Part shown: in pieces, positions 37,237-45,364 of the stretch | Layout: each line of letters opens with the position of its first letter | Numbering within the stretch: position 1 is the stretch's first letter | Program-made: the position numbers and the translations under genes | From: Saprospiraceae bacterium | Lineage (GTDB): Bacteria; Bacteroidota; Bacteroidia; Chitinophagales; Saprospiraceae | Direction: 5' to 3' | DNA length: 64,000 nucleotides | Assembly: GCA_016712145.1 (NCBI GenBank) | Contig: JADJRO010000003.1 | Span: 372,001-436,000 of the forward strand | Notes under the pieces: generated by a model | The model's database searches: none | Seen by the model: the letters and a program-made list of their open reading frames with translations, nothing else | What the model was told of the DNA's origin: nothing

Positions 37237-38016
37237 TTATTTGTCTATTTGCATGATCCAGGACCCAATGATTTTAAATAACTCGTCTTTATGGTTTGTT
37301 AAACCTTCTGTTGAATAAATTTTAACCATTTTTCTTCCATCTGCATAGTCGCCTTCCAGTAATTGGCTTTTATGTGATATGTTGTTGCCTGTAGGAAACA
37401 CTAACAGGACATATTCTTGTTTATTTAAATTTACAACCAGCAGATCGCGTTTGTATTCTTTGGGATTAAAAGCGCGCATTTCTCCATTAAAATAGAAACT
37501 TAAAGAATTCCATTTTATGTGTTCGCTGATTTCAGGAAATCTCGTTAATATATGGTGTCGCAATTCCAACAGGACCCCTTTCAATGGATGCTCCAATTTA
37601 TCCAAATAGTCGTTGACATCATCAGTTTTTGACTGCTTTATCGTTTTTGCCATTGACTCTTTTTTTGTATTATTTTCATTAACTCTGAAGGCAACTATGC
37701 GGGCAATCAGATCATAAGGTATGGCCTGGCTTAATGGAAATTGTACAGATCCTTTTCCTTGTTTATAAAGTGATAGTTCTTTTTCAAATGATGAATGGCC
37801 GCTGGGAGTCGCATAAAAGCCAATATGATTTTTATATCCTCCAAAGTAAACCAAAGGTTTTCCATTCAATTTATAAGCCGGCATACCATAACTGATGCCC
37901 TCTGTAGCTCCGCTTGCCTTCGTTTTAACTGTCTTCCGTATTTTTTTAAGTATTTCTTGTGTGCTTTTGGGCAAGGAAGCAATGTATTCATCCACGGTTT
38001 TAAAATCAGTATTCAT
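37237..38016 (-). CDS. Tandem double DUF1801 (YdhG-like) protein
   Basis: A 259-residue protein with two DUF1801 domains. The first (about 5-115) has the classic VDEYIASLPKSTQEILKKIRKTVK, GISYGMPAYKLNGKPLVYFGGYKNHIGFY and FPLSQAIPYDLIARIV pattern of YdhG/frataxin-like 'iron chaperone' proteins. The second (about 128-259) starts VNDYLDKLEHPLKGVLLELRHHI and has WNSLSFYFNGEMRAFNPKEYKRD. Each is normally a separate protein of about 115-140 residues. A charged linker joins them. Function of the family is not settled. Confidence 0.82.
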   Translation of the reverse strand: MNTDFKTVDEYIASLPKSTQEILKKIRKTVKTKASGATEGISYGMPAYKLNGKPLVYFGGYKNHIGFYATPSGHSSFEKELSLYKQGKGSVQFPLSQAIPYDLIARIVAFRVNENNTKKESMAKTIKQSKTDDVNDYLDKLEHPLKGVLLELRHHILTRFPEISEHIKWNSLSFYFNGEMRAFNPKEYKRDLLVVNLNKQEYVLLVFPTGNNISHKSQLLEGDYADGRKMVKIYSTEGLTNHKDELFKIIGSWIMQIDK

Positions 38017-38059
38017 TTTTTCTCATTTAGTATTCAAAAAAATAAGTATAAAATTGATT

Positions 38060-38974
38060 TTAAAATTTAAAGCCATATTCCAGATTTAAGACAAATTTGC
38101 GTGTCAAACCATCTGGCCGATTGTCTCTCACTACAAATGGGACGCCGGCGCTCAGTTGAACATTATGTTTTGGACATAGTTCATAGTCAACAAATAAATT
38201 GCCATTCAAAGTCAGACCTTTTGATCCTTCTATTTCTAAAGTGTTGTTAAATGCATTGTTGTATTCATCATTTGCGATGTGATATATTGCTAAAACGGCA
38301 GGTGTAATTTTAAATTTATTTAAAGGCGAATATGGGTAGGCCACCCTCAACAATACATCACCTTTGCGCCTGTATTGATTCGTAGATTGAAAATCGTTTA
38401 ATACATTCCAGGTAGGGTGGTTTTCTGCTAAAAATTCGTTCTTGTTGTTGGTTAAAGCTTGTTCGTAGCCTGCTGCTAATTGAAATTTTTTAACTTGGAA
38501 ATTTAATCCCAGAATTAAATCAAAAGTACCTAAGCTGGATTGATAGTCCATCGGCAATGAATAATCATCCTTTATTTTATTTGCGTTTGAAAGAGGGATT
38601 TTAATACCTGCAATTAGTTTAGTATAGTTATTTAGTAAGAAATTTGAAGTAAAATAAATATCCGATAGATTAAAATTTGATATGTCGTTTCCATCCTGGC
38701 GAATGCTGGTGATTTTACTGTGTACTGAAAATTTACCGGTAATGCGCCGACTGTATTCTAAGTAATTTCCAATAATTGAAATATCATGGTCTGCTTTTGC
38801 CAGGCTTCCACCAATTGTCAAATTGTTTTTATCGCCAGTAAGGGTATCAAATGTTCCAGGTTTTATGCCAGACACCGAACAAAATCCGGCATCACTGCAA
38901 CCTTGACTGAAAGTTTTATCCTTGATCATTATTGAAAGAATCAGAATAAGTAAGGTGCTAAAATTTGTTTTCAA
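38060..38974 (-). CDS. Hypothetical outer-membrane beta-barrel protein
   Basis: A 304-residue secreted protein with a signal peptide (to TFSQ near 24), then CSDAGFCSVSGIKPG. Many amphipathic strands follow, ending with FVLNLEYGFKF, a barrel-type C-terminal Phe. It resembles uncharacterised bacteroidote outer-membrane transport proteins; no substrate can be named. The Cys-Asp-Ala-Gly-Phe-Cys motif directly after the leader is noteworthy and may form a disulfide. Confidence 0.62.
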   Translation of the reverse strand: MKTNFSTLLILILSIMIKDKTFSQGCSDAGFCSVSGIKPGTFDTLTGDKNNLTIGGSLAKADHDISIIGNYLEYSRRITGKFSVHSKITSIRQDGNDISNFNLSDIYFTSNFLLNNYTKLIAGIKIPLSNANKIKDDYSLPMDYQSSLGTFDLILGLNFQVKKFQLAAGYEQALTNNKNEFLAENHPTWNVLNDFQSTNQYRRKGDVLLRVAYPYSPLNKFKITPAVLAIYHIANDEYNNAFNNTLEIEGSKGLTLNGNLFVDYELCPKHNVQLSAGVPFVVRDNRPDGLTRKFVLNLEYGFKF

Positions 38975-39130
38975 AATTTAATATTTGATGGTAAAAATAA
39001 CGTATTTATGAGTGTTTGTTTAAATTTTTATAAAAAAATAGATTAAGCAAAAAAGATCTGCTTAAATTTTTATTTAAAATTGATGCTCAAATGAAATCTT
39101 TATAATGAATATTTTTAAATTTGATTGGTA

Positions 39131-40552
39131 TTAGCGATTTAATACTATTTTATATCTGTAAATGATATCGTGATTTTCTTTTAATACAAGGATATAGATT
39201 CCTGGTTGAAGATCGGCTAGATTCAATTTTATTTCATTTTCATTGTTTAAATTCAATTGTTTGCATAAAGTGCCATATGAATTGTATATATAAATAGTGG
39301 CTTCATCAACTTTGAAGACTAATTTCAAAGTTCCCGAGCTAATCATTGGATTTGGGTAGAGTAGCATGCTATTTAAATTCTCTTTTAGCTGATCAAAGCT
39401 TACGGAAATTGAAGAGCAGATGGAGTTGGAATGAATGGGAGTTGAAAAATTTGTAGTGGTGCTAGTTCCGGAACCAAGCTGACCATAATTGTTTCTGCCA
39501 CTGGCCCATACTTGTCCGTTATCAGTTAAAAAAAGAGAATGTTCTCTACAGGCTTCTGCATGAATAATTTTAAGCTGTCCCCACGATGAAATTACCGGCA
39601 CCGGTTTATTTCGATCAATTGATGTTCCATCTCCTAATTGTCCGTCGTTATTTCCTCCACTGTTTAATCCACAAGCAAAAACATAGCCATCAGCATTTAC
39701 AAATACAGAATGAATGCCACCTGCTTCAGCTTGTACAATATTATCCAAATCAGGAATGGGTGAAGCAAGCCAATTATCAGTTTGTGTTCCATTTCCTAAT
39801 TGACCATATTGATTTCTTCCACTGGAATATACAGTACCATCTTTTTTTACAAAAAGAGAATGCCATTCTCCGGCAGTTATTGAAATAATATCAGTAAGAC
39901 CTATTATTTGAACCGGTATTTTGCTGGAACCATTTGTGCCATTTCCAAACTGACCAAAACCATTATGACCGCAAGCCCACACGCTGCCATCCATTTTTAA
40001 AAATAAGGAGAATTCAGCACCTGCTGCAACTTGAATTACATCAGTTAATCCATTTACAGCAACCGGTTCCATTTTGTTTAATGTAGATCCATCACCCAAT
40101 TGTCCAGCTGCATTTGCTCCGCAAGCCCATACAGTATGGTCTCTTTTTAAAAACAAGGAATGTTCTCCACCTCCTGAAGCTTGAATTACATCGGATAACT
40201 TACTCACTTGTACCGGTATGTGGCGATCGGTGCTGGTACCATCTCCTAAGGGTCCAAGTTTATTTCTTCCACAAGTCCAGGCTGTGCCGTCTTTTTTAAT
40301 GAAAATAGAATGAAAGAGACCTCCTGCTACAAAAACAACTTCTGAAAGTCCAATCACTTTCACTCCACTGTATTGTTCGGTAATATTGCCATTGCCTAAT
40401 TGACCATATCCATTGTAACCCCATGTTTGTGCGGTACTATCTTCGCAAATAGCCAATGTATGCCGACCTCCGGCAGAAATATGCTGAGCCGTTGAAGACA
40501 ATGACATCAAAATTGGGATGCTGAGTAAAGCAAAAAATAAATATGATTTCAT
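39131..40552 (-). CDS. Secreted RCC1-repeat beta-propeller protein with T9SS sorting domain
   Basis: A 473-residue protein. The start is set at the ATG at 40552 (MKSYLFFALLSIPIL) because a TATGTTTG promoter box overlaps an upstream ATG at 40576. After the signal peptide come seven RCC1 repeats of about 51 residues (about 25-385), each with AGG-x-HS-x-F-x-DG-x-W-x-CG-x-N-x-G-QLGDG. Seven repeats make a complete seven-bladed propeller. The last 75 residues are a type A T9SS domain (LLYPNPM, LQPGIYILVLKEN). Bacterial RCC1 proteins are usually binding scaffolds; the ligand is unknown. Confidence 0.88.
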   Translation of the reverse strand: MKSYLFFALLSIPILMSLSSTAQHISAGGRHTLAICEDSTAQTWGYNGYGQLGNGNITEQYSGVKVIGLSEVVFVAGGLFHSIFIKKDGTAWTCGRNKLGPLGDGTSTDRHIPVQVSKLSDVIQASGGGEHSLFLKRDHTVWACGANAAGQLGDGSTLNKMEPVAVNGLTDVIQVAAGAEFSLFLKMDGSVWACGHNGFGQFGNGTNGSSKIPVQIIGLTDIISITAGEWHSLFVKKDGTVYSSGRNQYGQLGNGTQTDNWLASPIPDLDNIVQAEAGGIHSVFVNADGYVFACGLNSGGNNDGQLGDGTSIDRNKPVPVISSWGQLKIIHAEACREHSLFLTDNGQVWASGRNNYGQLGSGTSTTTNFSTPIHSNSICSSISVSFDQLKENLNSMLLYPNPMISSGTLKLVFKVDEATIYIYNSYGTLCKQLNLNNENEIKLNLADLQPGIYILVLKENHDIIYRYKIVLNR

Positions 40553-40569
40553 TAATTGGAATATTTTAA

Positions 40570-40577
40570 CAAACATA
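40570..40577 (-). promoter_or_regulatory. Candidate -7 promoter box for the RCC1 gene
   Basis: Reads TATGTTTG on minus, an exact TAnnTTTG match 18 bp before the ATG at 40552. It overlaps an alternative upstream ATG, which argues against that start. Confidence 0.4.
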
Positions 40578-40796
40578 AAATCGTCTTCTTAAAATTACAG
40601 GCTTGATCTTTTAATAAACATTATAATTTTAGATAAATAGAATCCGCTTTTTGAACATTTACTTAAAAGCTAAATGGAACTTATTTCACCAACAAATAAA
40701 TTATCACAAGATACTTTAAAATTAAGTTCACTCAAATTAGCATAAGAATAGGGCCAAAATTTTTTCAATGGATTGTCCATGATATTAAATTGCAAT

Positions 40797-40829
40797 AAAA
40801 AAGGGGTACCCCGTTCACTGGTACCCCTT
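40797..40829 (-). terminator. Strong Rho-independent terminator on minus
   Basis: Perfect stem AAGGGGTACC/GGTACCCCTT with a 9-base loop and six T on minus. No coding gene lies upstream on that strand, so it probably ends a non-coding transcript. Confidence 0.65.
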
Positions 40830-40925
40830 GGCTCCACAGATAGGAGTATATCGTATCCATGGCAAAAGCTTCGTAAAGCTAAGACGCTTTTATTCACTAG
40901 TTTGCGGCTCCTAAAAATATTTGCA
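40797..40925 (-). ncRNA. Candidate small structured RNA ending at the 40.8-kb terminator
   Basis: About 130 nt on minus ahead of the terminator, less AT-rich than the flanks. It contains a hairpin AGCTT-TACG-AAGCT within a larger AAAAGC/GCTTTT pairing. The 75-codon frame at 40670-40897 runs straight through the terminator and lacks protein-like features, so RNA is preferred. No full promoter was found and the 5' end is a guess. Confidence 0.28.
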
Positions 40926-41154
40926 ATTCAGGGTTAGTTATTATAATTTCTTTTCCAATATATATAAATTGTTAATGGATAAGACTCTTTATAATAGGAT
41001 TTTAACTTAAGTTTAAATGACTATTTTACTAAGAATTTGATGTTAAAAAATCAGTAATTCACAGATTTACAAAGACTTAGTCTTCTTGTTGGTTCTTTGC
41101 GTATTTTGATGAGAAAATCTGCGTATTTCGAGGAGGGTTAAGCCAAAGTTTCTA

Positions 41155-41162
41155 TACATTTG
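41155..41162 (+). promoter_or_regulatory. Candidate -7 promoter box for the AIM24 gene
   Basis: TACATTTG, exact TAnnTTTG, 18 bp before the ATG at 41181. No TTG at the -33 distance. Confidence 0.35.
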
Positions 41163-41180
41163 CCCTTAAATCAACTCATT

Positions 41181-41969
41181 ATGTCACAAAGTCATGAAAT
41201 AGATTACAAGATATTTGGTGAAGAAATGCAATATGTGGAAGTCGAACTCGATCCGGGTGAAACGGCCATAGCTGAAGCGGGTTCATTCCTAATGATGGAG
41301 GATGGGATTCAAATGGCAACGATCTTTGGCGATGGCACCAATCAAACAGGTGGTTTTATGGGTAAACTCTTTTCCGCAGGAAAGCGCCTGCTTACTGGGG
41401 AATCTTTGTTTATGACCACTTACACCAATCAAGGAGGTGGTAAAGCGCGCGTGAGTTTTGCTTCTCCTTATGCTGGAAAAATCATCCCTTTGAATTTGAT
41501 GGAGTTGGATGGAAAAGTAATTGCCCAAAAAGATGCATTTTTATGTGCCGCCATGGGGGTTTCAGTAGGTATAGAACTCCAGCGTAAGCTTGGCACAGGA
41601 ATTTTTGGAGGAGAAGGTTTTATAATGCAAAAACTTGAAGGAGATGGAATGGCCTTTGTGCATGCAGGAGGTTTTGTAAAAGAAATGGAACTTGGAGTTG
41701 GCGAAACACTTCGAATCGACACGGGTTGCGTTGTTGCCTATACATCCAGAATCGATTTTGATATCGAATTTATACGCGGGGTTAAAAACATGGTTTTTGG
41801 TGGTGAGGGCTTATTCTATGCAGTGTTACGGGGTCCTGGCAAAGTTTGGATTCAAAGTTTACCTATAAGTCGATTGGCCGCACGAATCATGCAATATGGT
41901 GGGATGAATCGTAAAGAGGAGGGCAGCATCCTGGGTTCTCTTGGCAATATTCTGGATGGCGATAGATAG
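41181..41969 (+). CDS. AIM24/TIGR00266-family protein
   Basis: A 262-residue soluble protein of the TIGR00266 family, related to mitochondrial AIM24. Gly-rich beta-strand repeats fill the protein: EVELDPGETAIAEAGSFLMME (31-51 region), GGFMGKLFSAGKRLLTGESLF, GFIMQKLEGDGMAFVHAGG and GLFYAVLRGPGKVWIQSLP. These make a double-stranded beta-helix-like fold. Function in bacteria is unknown. The ATG at 41181 is preferred to a TTG seven codons upstream that falls within the promoter box. The stop is immediately followed by a heptamer repeat array. Confidence 0.88.
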   Translation: MSQSHEIDYKIFGEEMQYVEVELDPGETAIAEAGSFLMMEDGIQMATIFGDGTNQTGGFMGKLFSAGKRLLTGESLFMTTYTNQGGGKARVSFASPYAGKIIPLNLMELDGKVIAQKDAFLCAAMGVSVGIELQRKLGTGIFGGEGFIMQKLEGDGMAFVHAGGFVKEMELGVGETLRIDTGCVVAYTSRIDFDIEFIRGVKNMVFGGEGLFYAVLRGPGKVWIQSLPISRLAARIMQYGGMNRKEEGSILGSLGNILDGDR

Positions 41970-41970
41970 A

Positions 41971-42139
41971 ATAATTACGAATTGCGAATTACAAATTACG
42001 AATTGTGAAATGGAATTTTATTTAATAAATTTTATTTTCAAATCCAATCCTTAATCCGTAATTCGTATTCCGTAATTCGTAATTGACTTCGTAATTTGTA
42101 ATCCGTAATTTGTAATCCGTAATTTGTAATTCGTAATTA
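41971..42139. repeat. Heptanucleotide repeats, ATTACGA family, in two opposed blocks
   Basis: Block 1 (41971-42006) has five units of the ATTACGA type. Block 2 (42046-42138) has about 13 units of the reverse complement type (CGTAATT, TGTAATC). The two face each other across 40 bp, so a transcript through the gap could fold into a long imperfect hairpin between the AIM24 and carbonic-anhydrase genes. Confidence 0.88.
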
Positions 42140-42144
42140 ACCTC

Positions 42145-42666
42145 ATGCCTCTCATCTTACCGGTATTGGATAAAAGTCCTACATTTGGAAAGCAATGTTT
42201 CATTGCTGAAAATGCAACCATTGTTGGGGATGTACAAATGGGTGATGATTGCAGTGTTTGGTTTCAAGCTATAATTCGTGGAGATGTCAATGAAATTCGA
42301 ATTGGAAATGAAGTAAATATTCAGGATGCTGTAGTTATTCATTGTACCTATCAAAAGGCTGGTACGTATATTGGAGATCGTGTTTCCATAGGTCATAGAG
42401 CGATCGTACATGGCTGTACGATTCATTCCAATGTCTTAATAGGAATGGGAGCTATCGTGTTGGATCATGCAATCATAGAAGAACATGTCTTAATTGCTGC
42501 AGGTGCTGTTGTATTAGAAAATTCCAGATTGGAATCGGGTTTTATTTATGGAGGCATCCCCGCAAAAAAAATTAAAGCATTGGATCATGAAACGTTTCAA
42601 TTTAATATTGAGCGGACAGCAAAAAATTATCAGATGTATGCATCTTGGTTTACAACGCCAAAATAA
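42145..42666 (+). CDS. Gamma-class carbonic anhydrase-family protein (YrdA/PaaY-like)
   Basis: A 173-residue left-handed beta-helix protein of hexapeptide repeats (about 15-140), working as a trimer. The three zinc ligands of gamma-carbonic anhydrases are in place: His66 (VIHCTY), His84 (IGHRAIV) and His89 (VHGCTI). Arg45 in IIRGDVNEIRIG is also conserved. It lacks the acidic loop of Cam, as in CamH/YrdA proteins, so hydration of CO2 is plausible but not certain. The ATG follows the heptamer repeats by only 6 bp. Confidence 0.9.
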   Translation: MPLILPVLDKSPTFGKQCFIAENATIVGDVQMGDDCSVWFQAIIRGDVNEIRIGNEVNIQDAVVIHCTYQKAGTYIGDRVSIGHRAIVHGCTIHSNVLIGMGAIVLDHAIIEEHVLIAAGAVVLENSRLESGFIYGGIPAKKIKALDHETFQFNIERTAKNYQMYASWFTTPK

Positions 42667-42671
42667 AAAAC

Positions 42672-43034
42672 TTAAAATGCATCTTTGTGATGCTCTAATT
42701 GATAACTGCCATCTTTATTTAATATAATAGCGATTATGTCAAATCGAAATTCCCAGTCGTGATTGATGGTTTCCATGTAATACGATCCTGCTTCATGAAT
42801 TAATACTTCTTTGTATTCACTTACAAAGGATTCTGGTGGACCAAAATAATCATAGCTTCTCGTTTTAACTTCAATAAAAACCAATACATCATCATCTTTC
42901 GCAATTAAATCAATTTCCGATTTACTGTATCTGTAATTTTGCTCCAAGATTTTATAATGAAGTGAAATCAAATAGTCTTTAGCAATTTGTTCGCCCAGCA
43001 TACCAGTTTCCTGATTTGAATTAGGAGGATTCAT
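42672..43034 (-). CDS. UPF0102/YraN-family nuclease-like protein
   Basis: A 120-residue protein of the YraN family with an endonuclease-like fold. Core motif: GEQIAKDYLISLHYKILEQNYRYSKSEIDLIAKDDDVLVFIEVKTRS (residues 14-60). It contains the E-x-D-L and E-V-K residues expected of the PD-(D/E)XK superfamily. Its cellular role is not established. It is convergent with the carbonic-anhydrase gene, with 5 bp between the stops. Confidence 0.9.
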   Translation of the reverse strand: MNPPNSNQETGMLGEQIAKDYLISLHYKILEQNYRYSKSEIDLIAKDDDVLVFIEVKTRSYDYFGPPESFVSEYKEVLIHEAGSYYMETINHDWEFRFDIIAIILNKDGSYQLEHHKDAF

Positions 43035-43170
43035 TGGTGTTTGTAGTAAAGATGTAATTGTAAATTATCAATTGTTAATGGTAAATGTGATAGATGGTAA
43101 AACGTTGCGTCTCTGCGTCTTAGCGAGAATATATTTAAGTACTAGTTGTAATTTAATTTTTAGTCCATTC

Positions 43171-43341
43171 CTCTAGCCTCTAGCCTCTAGCCTTTAGCCT
43201 TTAGCCTCTAGCCTCTAGCCTCTAGCCTCTAGCCTCTAGCCTCTAGCCTCTAGCCTCTAGCCTCTAGCCTCTAGCCTCTAGCCTCTAGCCTCTAGCCTCT
43301 AGCCTCTAGCCTCTAGCCTCTAGCCCTCTAGCCTCAAGCCT
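43171..43341. repeat. Heptanucleotide tandem repeat array, CTCTAGC family (about 24 units)
   Basis: Nearly pure CTCTAGC units with two CTTTAGC variants near the left end and one 8-bp slip (CCTCTAG preceded by an extra C near 43325). It lies between the yraN start and the rhodanese stop. A looser period-7 stretch of AATnnnn units occurs just before it (43060-43090). Confidence 0.95.
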
Positions 43342-43355
43342 TCTTCTCCTTCCCA

Positions 43356-43664
43356 TTACGAAGGAAATGCTTCCCTCCAGGCCAACATTCCACCTAATAA
43401 ATTGCGAACTTTTGTAAATCCTGCTTGTTCGAATAGTTGTTTTGCAATTCCGCTTCGGTTACCACTACGACAATATAAAATGATCTCATTATTTTTTTGA
43501 TCTGCCATGGATTCAATCTTTTGTCCCAATTCACTTCGCAGAGGAGCTAATTCTCCCCCAATATTAAATTCATTGTGTTCATAGACTTCCCGAACATCAA
43601 TTAAAATAAAATTTTCTTTTTCTTCTAATTTTTTCCTGAGTTCTTGTACGGTGATATCTTCCAT
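43356..43664 (-). CDS. Rhodanese-like domain protein
   Basis: A 102-residue single-domain rhodanese, a sulfurtransferase fold. The active Cys65 lies in the loop CRSGNRSG, which forms the persulfide site. IDVREVYEHNEFNIGG (22-37) and LLGGMLAWREAFPS (C-terminus) are the usual flanking motifs. Single-domain forms move sulfur from thiosulfate, glutathione persulfide or a cysteine desulfurase. The preceding PASTA gene ends 6 bp upstream, so both are in one transcript. Confidence 0.92.
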   Translation of the reverse strand: MEDITVQELRKKLEEKENFILIDVREVYEHNEFNIGGELAPLRSELGQKIESMADQKNNEIILYCRSGNRSGIAKQLFEQAGFTKVRNLLGGMLAWREAFPS

Positions 43665-43670
43665 AGTTAA

Positions 43671-44510
43671 TTAATTACAATGTTCTGGTTTAAGTTGTAC
43701 AATGGTTATTTTAAACGAACTGCCCAATTCAATGGTTTGTCCTTCCTGTGCTTCCGGAATTTGTTTTATAATATAAGCGGTTTCCGGATCAGTAATTTCC
43801 CCTTCTTCAAGGATGGATCCTAATTCTAATTTAGACGAACTCAATAAAAATTTTGCGGCTGCCAGTGTTTGACACATTAAATCTGGAATAGGTACTTCGC
43901 CACCTGCTTTGGTAGATATAACAAACTGAAGGGTATCTCCTTTTGATATGGTGATATCGGATCTTCGTTCATTCCCATTAAGCAGCAATTGATCGCGATA
44001 ATAAACTTCTAATATATGATTTTCAGGTCCCGGGTCAAATTTGACTGCTTTAATTTTTGAGTATAACTCAAACAGATTAAACAATTCAGTTCTTTTGAAT
44101 TCATATTTTTTACCATAAAGTACCGGTAAGAGATCAGATTGAAAAGATTCAGCATGAAATTTAGTAAGTGTTACATAAATTTTACGTCCACGCTTTACCT
44201 GTGAACCAGGAACTGGAATTTGTGAAATAATTATTCCACCCGGTTTTCCTTTGACGTACAAAGAATCAGACACAACGATTTCATAACCTCTGGGTTCAGC
44301 ATGTTTTTTTGCATTTGCCAGGGTAACGCCGACATATTTTTGTAAGCTGAGTTTTTGTCCGTGATTGGTATAAAGATTTAGAAAAAATGCCTGAAGTATC
44401 CATAAGATGATTAAAACCAGGAATAAGCGGATTATAGTGTGTAGCAACAACTTGCTTTTTAAAAAAGCAGGAAGTTCAGAGAATTTGAATGGGCTTGGTT
44501 CTTTAGACAC
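43671..44510 (-). CDS. Membrane-anchored PASTA-domain protein
   Basis: A 279-residue protein with a short cytoplasmic N-terminus, one membrane helix at about 23-47 (LHTIIRLFLVLIILWILQAFFLN), and PASTA domains outside: residues 54-117 (YVGVTLANAKKHAEPRGYEI to KIYVTLTK) and 205-273 (VPIPDLMCQTLAAAKFLL to SFKITIVQ), with a degenerate one between. PASTA domains bind peptidoglycan or beta-lactams in kinases and PBPs, but no kinase domain is attached here. The start is GTG at 44510, two bases after the stop of the small gene at 44513; no ATG is available. Confidence 0.85.
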   Translation of the reverse strand: MSKEPSPFKFSELPAFLKSKLLLHTIIRLFLVLIILWILQAFFLNLYTNHGQKLSLQKYVGVTLANAKKHAEPRGYEIVVSDSLYVKGKPGGIIISQIPVPGSQVKRGRKIYVTLTKFHAESFQSDLLPVLYGKKYEFKRTELFNLFELYSKIKAVKFDPGPENHILEVYYRDQLLLNGNERRSDITISKGDTLQFVISTKAGGEVPIPDLMCQTLAAAKFLLSSSKLELGSILEEGEITDPETAYIIKQIPEAQEGQTIELGSSFKITIVQLKPEHCN

Positions 44511-44512
44511 AA

Positions 44513-44662
44513 CTAAGGCTTGAGTAGAACGATTTTACCATTTTCAGAAACAACTAAGATTCCGTGATTCCTTTTTTTATCTTCTTTTAGTTTTAATAAG
44601 GCTATTTTTAATCCTTCATAAATTTTATTTCCTAATTCTGAGTATTTTAATTTTTGTTCCAT
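44513..44662 (-). CDS. Small protein, probable antitoxin-like partner of the zeta-type kinase
   Basis: A 49-residue protein, reading MEQKLKYSELGNKIYEGL at the start and GILVVSENGKIVLLKP at the end. The helix plus VxENGKIV hairpin matches the small genes that accompany zeta-like toxin kinases in Bacteroidota. Its ATG at 44662 overlaps the original end of the toxin frame (stop at 44647) by 16 bp, the usual arrangement of a coupled pair. The next gene (PASTA) starts two bases after its stop. Assignment as antitoxin is by comparison and context, not a database match. Confidence 0.55.
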   Translation of the reverse strand: MEQKLKYSELGNKIYEGLKIALLKLKEDKKRNHGILVVSENGKIVLLKP

Positions 44663-45225
44663 TGTGAATTTAATTTATTCCAGACAAGAGAATTATAAAC
44701 TTGAGGTTGATTATTAATTAAACCTTCTCCAACAAAGTTAAGCGTAATATTAGAATTGTCAAATAGTAACCATCTATCAACGATTTTAAGATATAAATTA
44801 AAAAAATTATCAAGACCTTAGTAATAGCGCCTTGCAATTACAAACTCTGGAATTGCATGACCACCCTCCAAGATTCGATTATTTACTCGTTGAATTGCCA
44901 ATTCAGGAGAATCTAAATAGAAGAACACTAAAGTTACATAATATTGTAGCTTTTGAGCTTTGGAAATTGTGTTTATAAATGACTTTGAAGCTAAAGTGGT
45001 TTCAAATGCAAAATCAAGCCTATTGGACAACAATTCATCAATTCGGTTTAGCATCAATTTACCTGCTTTTATGGAAACAGAGTTTGGATTAAAAGGTGAA
45101 AGTCCTCGAGCTATTTCATCTGCATTCACAAATTCATTTACTCCAAGAATACCTGGTAATATTGAAAAAGAGGCAGTTGTTTTCCTTCCCCCATTAGGGC
45201 CTGCAATTATGTATAATTGGGTCAT
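44647..45225 (-). pseudogene. Zeta-toxin-like P-loop kinase, inactivated
   Basis: A UDP-N-acetylglucosamine-kinase/zeta-type toxin frame of about 192 codons. It starts MTQLYIIAGPNG at 45225, just after a good promoter, and continues NADEIARGLSPFNP, FAFETTLASKSF and VNNRILEGGHAIPEFVIARRYY. Two lesions are visible. First, the P-loop reads GPNGGRKT where family members read GPNGAGKT, so the invariant Gly before Lys is Arg. Second, an in-frame TAA at 44818 follows RRYY; reading through gives GLDNFFNLYLKIVDRW and LFDNSNITLNFVGEGL, typical of the family's end, up to a stop at 44647. The toxin is therefore probably dead. Confidence 0.75.
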
Positions 45226-45235
45226 AGTTAAAATA

Positions 45236-45262
45236 CAAAGATATTCATTCAAAGTAAGGCAA
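45236..45262 (-). promoter_or_regulatory. Promoter of the zeta-type kinase/antitoxin unit
   Basis: On minus: TTG, 16-base spacer, TATCTTTG. Transcription should begin about 4 bases before the ATG at 45225, which rules out the in-frame ATG at 45252. Confidence 0.5.
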
Positions 45263-45364
45263 TCTTTTCATGTCAAGTGATAAATTAACAATTTTGTTTG
45301 AAACAAGTTAATGTATTATGAATAAATTTAATATGTTTTATCTTTACCATGAAATTCAGTCTTT

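Noticed and set aside
40670..40897. 75-residue protein
   Set aside because: The frame passes through a strong terminator stem and shows no domain, signal or conserved pattern.
43171..43341. CRISPR-like or attachment-site array
   Set aside because: Same reason: uninterrupted heptamers, no integrase, no flanking target duplication.
44663..44817. Separate short gene or empty gap between the kinase stop and the small gene
   Set aside because: It is the same frame as the kinase beyond a single TAA and reads as the family's C-terminal end, so it belongs to the pseudogene.
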